64,000 bases of DNA from Oerskovia flava (GTDB lineage Bacteria; Actinomycetota; Actinomycetes; Actinomycetales; Cellulomonadaceae). The first letter of the stretch is position 1, and every line of letters starts with the position of its first letter. Shown here piece by piece: positions 1-7,900 of the stretch. Both the position numbers and the translations under genes were made by a program. A model generated the notes under the pieces. It was not told the DNA's origin. It did not search any database and saw only the letters and a program-made list of their open reading frames with translations. Location: assembly GCF_026163685.1 (NCBI RefSeq), contig NZ_JAOXSR010000010.1, forward strand, positions 126,780 through 190,779. Reading direction: 5' to 3'.

Positions 1-155
1 CAGAGGTCGTCCTGCTCGCGCACCGCGTCGTACAGGCCGCCGAAGGCCACCGCCCCGAGCACGACGAGCACGACGCCGGGCCACGCCCAGCGCACGACGT
101 TCCCTGCGACCTGCGCGGCCCGCACCGGGCCCGCGGGTGTGCTCTGCTGCTCCAT
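1..155 (-). CDS. N-terminus of an unidentified membrane protein (partial)
   Basis: The first 51 codons of a minus-strand gene that runs off the left edge. ATG at 155-153 gives a polar N-terminus (MEQQSTPAG...) followed by one clear membrane segment around residues 24-42 (WPGVVLVVLGAVAFGGL), then a charged stretch ending VREQDDL. An N-terminal helix followed by an acidic turn occurs in PAP2-type phosphatases and other integral membrane proteins, but no diagnostic motif is inside the window, so no function is assigned. Confidence 0.6.
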   Translation of the reverse strand, partial: MEQQSTPAGPVRAAQVAGNVVRWAWPGVVLVVLGAVAFGGLYDAVREQDDL

Positions 156-301
156 CCCGCGAGGGTAGGTCGAAAATGCCGTGCGCCGAGCATCCTCGCC
201 GTGGTTGTGTGGACACACACCGCGGTGACGTCCGTCCGGTCCGTACCGGGCGGTGGAGGGTCCGGCCAGACCCACGAGTCCGACGTCACGAGAGAACCAC
301 C

Positions 302-451
302 ATGCACCCCCTCATCACCTACGACATAGCCGTCCTCGACCGTCGCGAGCGGCTGCAGGAGCTCACCCTGCGGCGCAACCAGCTCCGACGCACCAGCACC
401 CGCGTCCCCGCCCGCACGCGCCAGGCACGCCTGACGCGCCGCGACGGATGA
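302..451 (+). CDS. Small conserved-type hypothetical protein, 49 aa
   Basis: ATG at 302 follows a GAGAG ribosome-binding site. The product begins [18 protein letters not shown] and is then arginine-rich and basic. Short proteins that start MHP and carry a charged amphipathic helix are common as uncharacterised small genes in Actinobacteria, from general knowledge. A longer upstream extension in the same frame (from 137) lacks a ribosome-binding site and is not favoured. A strong hairpin follows at 496-541, so it is probably a monocistronic unit. Function unknown. Confidence 0.55.
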   Translation: MHPLITYDIAVLDRRERLQELTLRRNQLRRTSTRVPARTRQARLTRRDG

Positions 452-495
452 CGCCAGCACGCCGACCGTCTGCAGCCGCAGTCGACGGCACCCCT

Positions 496-541
496 CGAAG
501 GCCCCGGCAGCACGGACCCACCGTCCGCGCCGGGGCCTTCG
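496..541 (+). terminator. Strong hairpin after the small ORF
   Basis: A perfect 13-bp inverted repeat (CGAAGGCCCCGGC at 496-508 with its complement at 529-541) and a 20-nt loop. There is no T-run, as is usual for high-GC actinobacterial terminators. It lies between the 302-451 ORF and orn. Confidence 0.65.
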
Positions 542-590
542 TCGTCCCCGCGCGCACCCGGGGTCGGACGCACCCCATAGGCTGGTGGGC

Positions 591-1253
591 GTGAGCCCTC
601 TGAACACCAACGACCGCATCGTGTGGATCGACTGCGAGATGACCGGTCTCGACCTGGGCGCCGACGCCCTCGTCGAGGTCGCCGCCGTCGTCACCGACTC
701 CGAGCTGAACGTCCTCGGAGAGGGGGTGGACGTGCTCGTCGCACCACCCGCGGCCGCGCTCGAGCAGATGGGCGACTTCGTCCGGGACATGCACACGTCG
801 TCGGGCCTGCTCGACGAGCTCTCCGCCGGACTCACCCTGGCCGAGGCCGAGGAGAAGGTCCTCGACTACATCCGCGCCTGGGTCCCCGAGGCCGGCAAGG
901 CCCCTCTCGCCGGGAACTCCGTCGGCACCGACAAGGCGTTCCTCGACCGCGACATGCCCGGCCTCGTCGGCCACCTGCACTACCGGATCATCGACGTGTC
1001 CTCCATCAAGGAGCTCGCCCGCCGCTGGTACCCCCGGGTCTACTTCGCCTCCCCCGCGAAGAACGGCGGGCACCGCGCCCTCGCCGACATCCTCGAGTCC
1101 ATCGACGAGCTGCGCTACTACCGAGAGGCCCTCCTCGTGCCGCAGCCCGGCCCGGACTCCAAGTCCGCGAGAGCAGTCGCCGAGCGCATCAAGGCCACCA
1201 GCGTGGCTGGCGTGACGCAGGCCACGGCCGCCCCGAGTACGACCACGTCGTAG
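591..1253 (+). CDS. orn: Oligoribonuclease (3'-5' exoribonuclease)
   Basis: Orn degrades 2-5-nt RNA oligonucleotides, including the linear products of cyclic-di-nucleotide breakdown, to mononucleotides in the cytoplasm. The DEDDh exonuclease motifs are visible: [10 protein letters not shown] near the start supplies the first Asp and Glu, [15 protein letters not shown] the middle Asp, and GHRALADI the catalytic His and last Asp. About 220 aa; the C-terminus carries a short Ser/Thr/Ala-rich tail beyond the usual ~185 aa. GTG 591 is chosen because a TAGGCT -10-like box (578-583) ends 7 nt before it, as in leaderless transcripts; GTG 585 is the alternative. tRNA-His follows directly. Confidence 0.95.
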   Translation: MSPLNTNDRIVWIDCEMTGLDLGADALVEVAAVVTDSELNVLGEGVDVLVAPPAAALEQMGDFVRDMHTSSGLLDELSAGLTLAEAEEKVLDYIRAWVPEAGKAPLAGNSVGTDKAFLDRDMPGLVGHLHYRIIDVSSIKELARRWYPRVYFASPAKNGGHRALADILESIDELRYYREALLVPQPGPDSKSARAVAERIKATSVAGVTQATAAPSTTTS

Positions 1254-1322
1254 AGCACCCCGTGGAGCAGGTACACTTTTCGACGGTCGGTGTACCGCTC
1301 TTCGAGGGGTCACCGTAGCCGT

Positions 1323-1396
1323 GGTGGGTATAGCTCAGCTGGTAGAGCACCTGGTTGTGGTCCAGGGGGTCGCGGGTTCAAGTCCCGTTACTCACC
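1323..1396 (+). tRNA. tRNA-His (anticodon GTG)
   Basis: Full cloverleaf. Acceptor arm GTGGGTA (1324-1330) pairs with TACTCAC (1389-1395). The anticodon loop TTGTGGT lies between CCTGG and CCAGG, giving anticodon GTG. The T-arm contains GGTTCAAGTCC. The extra G at 1323 opposite C at 1396 is the G-1:C73 identity pair specific to tRNA-His. No CCA is encoded. Confidence 0.95.
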
Positions 1397-1435
1397 CCAG
1401 CGCCGAGGCCGTTCCGACGGAACAGCTCGGACGAA

Positions 1436-1476
1436 CGAAGGCCCCGGGTCGACACGATGTCGGCCCGGGGCCTTCG
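1436..1476 (+). terminator. Hairpin after tRNA-His
   Basis: A 13-bp inverted repeat, CGAAGGCCCCGGG (1436-1448) and its complement (1464-1476), closes a 15-nt loop. It separates tRNA-His from the old end of the CRISPR array and could also stop array transcription arriving from the right. Confidence 0.7.
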
Positions 1477-1550
1477 CGTTTCATCCACCCCCTTGGGCCG
1501 TCCTTCCCCCAGCGAGAGGACAACCGCTTTGCATTCTCAGGTACGCGGTC

Positions 1551-3767
1551 GGTTCATCTGAGTTCCTGCAGGGAGCACCCTCCTACTAGGACGACAGCGA
1601 CGACTGGATCATCCCCGCTTGCGGGAACACGGGCCGACCTGCGAGTCGATCTTCGTGTTCGAGGGATCATCCCCGCTCACGCGGGGAGCACTGGAGGTCG
1701 CCGGCCAGCGGGCCGACCTTCGGCGGGTCATCCCCGCTCGCGCGGGGAGCACCTCGTAGACGAGGCCCATCGGCGCCGGCCCCCGGGATCATCCCCGCTC
1801 GCGCGGGGAGCACATGACGATGACGCCTCCGAGGGCCATGCCGATCGGATCATCCCCGCTCGCGCGGGGAGCACAGTCCGTGGCGCCGGTTCGTACTGGA
1901 CGACGACGGATCATCCCTGCTCGCGCGGGGAGCACGCTCGGTCGGCCTCGCGTGCCTCGCGCGCCTTCGGATCATCCCCGCTTGCGCGGGGAGCACGGGA
2001 CAACGTCAAGGGCGTGGGCTCGAGCATCGGGATCATCCCCGCTCGCGCGGGGAGCACTTGCGCGGAAGGTCTCGCCACCACGGGGACGCCGGATCATCCC
2101 CGCTCGCGCGGGGAGCACATCTCCTCGTACTCGGTGACCAGGGCGGGGTCGGGATCATCCCCGCTCGCGCGGGGAGCACTCGATGCCGCGGCCTCGGACC
2201 GGCGCCTTCCGAGGATCATCCCCGCTCGCGCGGGGAGCACTTCCCCATGGGTGCGGGGAACATGCGTCGACCCGGATCATCCCCGCTCGCGCGGGGAGCA
2301 CTCATTCCACGCCTTCAACAGCACGCCATAATCGGGATCATCCCCGCTCGCGCGGGGAGCACGTAGTCCGTCTGCGCGCAGAGGCGTTCGAGTTCGGATC
2401 ATCCCCGCTAGCGCGGGGAGCACGCTGAGCGGTGGGGCAACATCGCGACTCAGCGGGGATCATCCCCGCTCGCGCGGGGAGCACTGGCCGGTCAACGGTG
2501 CCGCGTTCGACCCGAAGGGATCATCCCCGCTCGCGCGGGGAGCACGGCACGGTGGCGACCGGTAGGGGGGTGGTGGTGGGATCATCCCCGCTCGCGCGGG
2601 GAGCACTACGTCGTGGCCACCGGTTGCGGCACGGCCGCGGGATCATCCCCGCTCGCGCGGGGAGCACGTGGGCTCGAACATCGTGGGCGGCCTCAAGTCG
2701 GGATCATCCCCGCTCGCGCGGGGAGCACTCCGCACCCGCCAGGATCGCGTCCGCCAGCCGGGGATCATCCCCGCTCGCGCGGGGAGCACCCGAACGGGCT
2801 CACGAAGGCGCTCCTGCGGCAGGGATCATCCCCGCTCGCGCGGGGAGCACCCCGAACGTCAGGTCCGACTCCGAGATCGTCGTGGATCATCCCCGCTCGC
2901 GCGGGGAGCACGGCAGCGATCCGGGACTACGCGGCGTCGCACGGGGGATCATCCCCGCTCGCGCGGGGAGCACTTGACGATGTCGGCCTCGGTCGTGGCG
3001 AAGTTGGGATCATCCCCGCTCGCACGGGGAGCACGCCGAGACCGACGAGTGGCGGTACGGGGTCGCGGGATCATCCCCGCTCGCGCGGGGAGCACGGCAG
3101 CGATCCGGGACTACGCGGCGTCGCACGGGGGATCATCCCCGCTCGCGCGGGGAGCACTTGACGATGTCGGCCTCGGTCGTGGCGAAGTTGGGATCATCCC
3201 CGCTCGCGCGGGGAGCACGCCGAGACCGACGAGTGGCGGTACGGGGTCGCGGGATCATCCCCGCTCGCGCGGGGAGCACGTGCCCTCCGCAGTCGCCGCG
3301 TCGATGACGACCGGATCATCCCCGCTCGCGCGGGGAGCACCTGTTCCGCATGGTGGCTCAGCTCCCGGGCGAGGGATCATCCCCGCTCGCGCGGGGAGCA
3401 CTTACCGGCGACCTTGGCGAGCGCGTCGGTGGCGGGATCATCCCCGCTCGCGCGGGGAGCACCACTACGCGAAGATCGCGGGCCCCACGTCGAACGGATC
3501 ATCCCCGCTCGCGCGGGGAGCACTGCTGAGCCTTCCACGACATCCTGGGGACCTCCGGATCATCCCCGCTCGCGCGGGGAGCACTCGATGACCACCTTCG
3601 ACGTCTCCGCACGCAACGGATCATCCCCGCTCGCGCGGGGAGCACGGGATGCTGGGCGCGCCGGTGCCGGCGCCGGGGGGATCATCCCCGCTCGCGCGGG
3701 GAGCACCGCGCGAGATGGGCATCACGTCCGGCGAGGTCGGGATCATCCCCGCTCGCGCGGGGAGCAC
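1551..3767 (-). CRISPR. Type I-E CRISPR array, old (leader-distal) segment
   Basis: 35 full-length repeats from 1664 to 3767 at a 61-bp period (28-nt repeat, mostly 33-nt spacers; 29+32 in E. coli convention). On the plus strand each repeat starts GGATCATCCCC and ends CGGGGAGCAC. The crRNA-sense repeat therefore lies on the minus strand (GTGCTCCCC...GATGATCC), matching the cas operon direction. Two decayed repeats sit at the far end: 1551-1578 (about 20 of 28 bases match) and 1606-1630 (shortened to 25). Single-base variants occur at 1664, 1725, 1908, 1969, 2396 and 3007, so decay concentrates at the trailer end. The last spacer of this segment is split by an IS element. Confidence 0.98.
2912..3279 (-). 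repeat. Tandem duplication of a three-spacer block inside the array
   Basis: The spacers at 2912-2945, 2974-3006 and 3035-3067 recur in the same order at 3096-3129, 3158-3190 and 3219-3251, a 184-bp unit. The repeat at 3007 has one substitution (CGCACGGGG) absent from the equivalent repeat at 3191, so the copies have diverged slightly or exchanged repeats. Confidence 0.95.
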
Positions 3768-3791
3768 GCCTCCCCCAGATCGAGGGCTAGG

Positions 3792-4894
3792 TGTACTGAC
3801 CGGAGACGTTGGTCGAGAGAGTGTGACGCGTTGATCTGAGTGGTAGCGCGCGAGGGCCTCCCGCGGTGGAGTGGAACTGCCTAGGTATCCGCTCCGCACA
3901 CAGGAGGCCCTCGTGTCCCACGCTAATGCCGCGCTGACTCCCCGCGCCCGGCTGACGGTCGCCCGGTTGGTGGTCGACCAGCACGTCCCGATCGCGGAGG
4001 TCGCGGCGCGGTTCCAGTGCTCGTGGCCCACGGTCAAGCGGTGGGCCGACCGGTATGCCCACGGCGAGCCGATGAGCGACCGGCCCTCGCGCCCGCACCG
4101 AATGCCTGCCAAGACCGACCAGGCCATCACGCGCCGGATCGTGTCGTTGCGGCTGCGCAAGCGTCTGGGACCCGTCCAGCTGGCTGCACTGACCGGGGTG
4201 GCGCCCTCGACCGCGCACCGGGTCCTGGTCCGCTGCCGGCTCAACCGGTTGTCCCACGTGGACCGGGCAACGGGCGCGCCGGTGCGTCGCTACGAGCACG
4301 CCTACCCCGGTGCGATGCTGCACGTGGACGTCAAGAAGCTCGGCAACATCCCCGATGGTGGCGGGTGGCGGTTCGTCGGCCGCGCCCAGGGTGATCGCCA
4401 CCGAGCCGCCACGCCCGGCAAACCCAAGAACAGGCACCACAACCCGAAGATGGGGCACGCGTTCGTGCACACCGTCATCGACGATCACTCACGGGTGGCC
4501 TACGCCGAGGTCCACGACGACGAGAGAGCCGTCACCGCGACCGGTGTCCTGCGCCGTGCAGTGGCGTGGTTCGCCGCGCGCGGGATCGTCACCGAGCGGG
4601 TGCTATCCGACAACGGCTCGCCCTACGTCTCGCGCCTGTGGCACGAGACCTGCGTCGAGCTCGAGATCAAACACTCCAGGACTCGGCCCCGCCGCCCCCA
4701 GACCAACGGCAAGATCGAACGCTTCCACCGCACCCTGGCCGACGGCTGGGGCTACGCCCGCTGCTACACCTCGGAAGCCGAACGCCGCAACGCTCTGCCA
4801 GCATGGATCCACGAGTACAACCACCACCGACCCCACACCGCCAGCGGGAACAAGCCACCGGTCACCCGATTGACCAACCTGTCCGGTCAGTACA
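3792..4894 (+). mobile_element. IS481-family insertion sequence inside a CRISPR spacer
   Basis: A 1103-bp element. Terminal inverted repeats begin TGTACTGACCGGA on the left (3792) and TGTACTGACCGGA on the right (ending 4894, read on the minus strand), with GGTTGGTC/CGTTGGTC further in. It is flanked by a perfect 6-bp target duplication GCTAGG (3786-3791 and 4895-4900). The remaining 18 nt (3768-3785), one GCTAGG and 9 nt (4901-4909) add up to exactly 33 nt, the normal spacer length, so the insertion is simple and intact. It carries one transposase gene. Confidence 0.95.
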
Positions 4895-4899
4895 GCTAG
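3913..4899 (+). CDS. IS481-family transposase (DDE integrase)
   Basis: Cuts and joins the ends of its own IS element. The N-terminal ~60 residues form a helix-turn-helix (VPIAEVAARFQCSWPTVKRW). The rve-type catalytic core follows: first Asp in LHVDVKKL, second in VLSDNGSPY, and Glu in TNGKIERFHR, the DDE triad with the usual spacing before Glu. About 328 aa, full length with no frameshift. GTG 3913 is chosen because AGGAGG (3902-3907) sits 5 nt upstream; the open frame extends back to 3871 without a site. The frame runs through the right terminal repeat, and its TAG stop (4897-4899) lies in the duplicated target DNA, not in the element. Confidence 0.93.
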   Translation: MSHANAALTPRARLTVARLVVDQHVPIAEVAARFQCSWPTVKRWADRYAHGEPMSDRPSRPHRMPAKTDQAITRRIVSLRLRKRLGPVQLAALTGVAPSTAHRVLVRCRLNRLSHVDRATGAPVRRYEHAYPGAMLHVDVKKLGNIPDGGGWRFVGRAQGDRHRAATPGKPKNRHHNPKMGHAFVHTVIDDHSRVAYAEVHDDERAVTATGVLRRAVAWFAARGIVTERVLSDNGSPYVSRLWHETCVELEIKHSRTRPRRPQTNGKIERFHRTLADGWGYARCYTSEAERRNALPAWIHEYNHHRPHTASGNKPPVTRLTNLSGQYS

Positions 4900-4909
4900 G
4901 GGCGGGGTT

Positions 4910-7900
4910 GGATCATCCCCGCTCGCGCGGGGAGCACAGTCCCGGCGACTACGGAAGCGGGGCGGCGAGGGGATCATCCCCGCTCGCGCGGGGAGCACCG
5001 ATGCAGGCGAACGCCGTGGACCGCCTTGGGCGGATCATCCCCGCTCGCGCGGGGAGCACAAGGCGGGTTGGGACTGGATCTCGACGAACGTGGGATCATC
5101 CCCGCTCGCGCGGGGAGCACGCCTACGCCGCTACGTGGGATGAGTGGGGCATGGGATCATCCCCGCTCGCGCGGGGAGCACGGGAGCGTCGAAGCGGAGC
5201 CAAACGGTCAGCGCGGATCATCCCCGCTCGCGCGGGGAGCACGTAGTTCCGCGGCAGGAGGAGGTGCACCAGCCGGGATCATCCCCGCTCGCGCGGGGAG
5301 CACACCACCGCTCCCCGCCCGCGTAGGCGGCGCCGGGGATCATCCCCGCTCGCGCGGGGAGCACCGTCCGTTCTAGTCATGGTGCCTCCCATAGGGCGGA
5401 TCATCCCCGCTCGCGCGGGGAGCACCGCCGGCCCGTCGACGCCGAGCCGACGGTGAAGTTGGATCATCCCCGCTCGCGCGGGGAGCACCCCACCCTCGGG
5501 TTCGGCACGAACATCACGGACGGATCATCCCCGCTCGCGCGGGGAGCACGTAGACCTTCCCGTCGGTGGCGTCGCACATGGCGGATCATCCCCGCTCGCG
5601 CGGGGAGCACGATCTGAAGCTGCCGTTCGCGAACTCGGTCAAGGGATCATCCCCGCTCGCGCGGGGAGCACCATCGCTGCTCCTTGAGTCCGGGCCGCCA
5701 CTCGGGATCATCCCCGCTCGCGCGGGGAGCACGTCGAGTACGAGTCGGTCGGCTACCCGCAAGACGGATCATCCCCGCTCGCGCGGGGAGCACCTGGCCA
5801 GCCTGCTCGAACGACCATTCGGAGGCGGATCATCCCCGCTCGCGCGGGGAGCACTTCCCCGTCCGCGTCACGGGTGAAGCGGTACGGCGGATCATCCCCG
5901 CTCGCGCGGGGAGCACGAAGTGAGCGGGTTCGGCGAGGACGGCGCCCTGGGATCATCCCCGCTCGCGCGGGGAGCACACTAGGCGCTCCACGGTCTTGTC
6001 CGGGAGCTTCGGATCATCCCCGCTCGCGCGGGGAGCACCCCTGAGGAGGGTTCCCGATGGCCATCAACAACGGATCATCCCCGCTCGCGCGGGGAGCACA
6101 TCGTCGGGGGCACCGACGACGATCCCCGTGTGGGATCATCCCCGCTCGCGCGGGGAGCACTAGTCGGGCTCGGTGATGGTCGCCTCGTAGACCGGATCAT
6201 CCCCGCTCGCGCGGGGAGCACCGGGACTCGACGTCGAAGTCCTCGCCGCGGATCGGATCATCCCCGCTCGCGCGGGGAGCACGCAACGCATTGCACGATC
6301 CCAGCGGATTCATTCGGATCATCCCCGCTCGCGCGGGGAGCACGTGCCGATCATCGTTGGTCCGGTCACCCTGCCGGGATCATCCCCGCTCGCGCGGGGA
6401 GCACTCCATGCGCTGGTAGGCCAGGACGCCGGCACCCGGATCATCCCCGCTCGCGCGGGGAGCACTGGCACGTGTTATCCCATCCCTTCCTCGTACGGGG
6501 ATCATCCCCGCTCGCGCGGGGAGCACCCGATCGCCGTCCGGAGCTTGCCGCCCCAGTTCGGATCATCCCCGCTCGCGCGGGGAGCACGGTCTCGTCGAGC
6601 TCGGCGGCACCGTGTACCTGGGATCATCCCCGCTCGCGCGGGGAGCACCGGCCGACAACGCGCACTTCAACGCAGGCGGCGGGATCATCCCCGCTCGCGC
6701 GGGGAGCACGCACAGGGACCACGTGGAGTGGTGGTACTTCGAGGGATCATCCCCGCTCGCGCGGGGAGCACCGGCAGGTCGTCAACACCGCCGCACTGTC
6801 CGCCGGATCATCCCCGCTCGCGCGGGGAGCACGCGCTGTCGAGGACGAACCGCGAGCCCGAGTTGGGATCATCCCCGCTCGCGCGGGGAGCACGATCGAC
6901 GGCCGGGGCGCGCTCACTGGTCGGCCGGATCATCCCCGCTCGCGCGGGGAGCACTGAAAAGGTATGAGCAGTTACCCAAATGGGGAGGGATCATCCCCGC
7001 TCGCGCGGGGAGCACCTCCAGCGGCTCGACGACCACGCGCCGCACCGCGGATCATCCCCGCTCGCGCGGGGAGCACGTGCCGACGTCGGGCGACGCGGTA
7101 CAGGTGCTCGGATCATCCCCGCTCGCGCGGGGAGCACCACTCCCGGACGGTCTCGGCCGCGGTGCGGGTCGGATCATCCCCGCTCGCGCGGGGAGCACCG
7201 GCACGGTGCGTACCGCGCCGGTCATCAGTGCGGATCATCCCCGCTCGCGCGGGGAGCACCGCTTGCAGACGTAGGCCGGGCGTGGCTACCCGGGATCATC
7301 CCCGCTCGCGCGGGGAGCACCATCGCGAAAGAGCTCGTGACCGGGATCTTCCGGGATCATCCCCGCTCGCGAGGGGAGCACACGCCCACCTCCATGCTCG
7401 CCACGATGGCCGACGGATCATCCCCGCTCGCGCGGGGAGCACAAGGCCCTCGGGATCAAGTCCCCCTCGAAGGTGGGATCATCCCCGCTCGCGCGGGGAG
7501 CACGAGGTGTTGATCTGGAGTTGCGCCCAGAGGTAGGGATCATCCCCGCTCGCGCGGGGAGCACGAGCGTGATCGTGGGGGTCATGGTTGATCGCCCGGA
7601 TCATCCCCGCTCGCGCGGGGAGCACGACGTCGAGGCGGTGGCGCACACCTTGCGGAACGGATCATCCCCGCTCGCGCGGGGAGCACACTTCGACGTATCC
7701 CGGGTCACGCTCGTAGGGCGGATCATCCCCGCTCGCGCGGGGAGCACACGGCACCCGACCCGGACGCCGTCGACCGGTCGGGATCATCCCCGCTCGCGCG
7801 GGGAGCACGTGACCTCGCCGGTCGTCTCGTCGATGCGGACCGCATCATCCCCGCTCGCGCGGGGAGCACGCGCGGAGCTTGGCCTGCGCCCCAGCCTTGG

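Noticed and set aside
3871..3912. Upstream start for the transposase at 3871
   Set aside because: There is no ribosome-binding site, and AGGAGG at 3902-3907 is placed correctly for GTG 3913.
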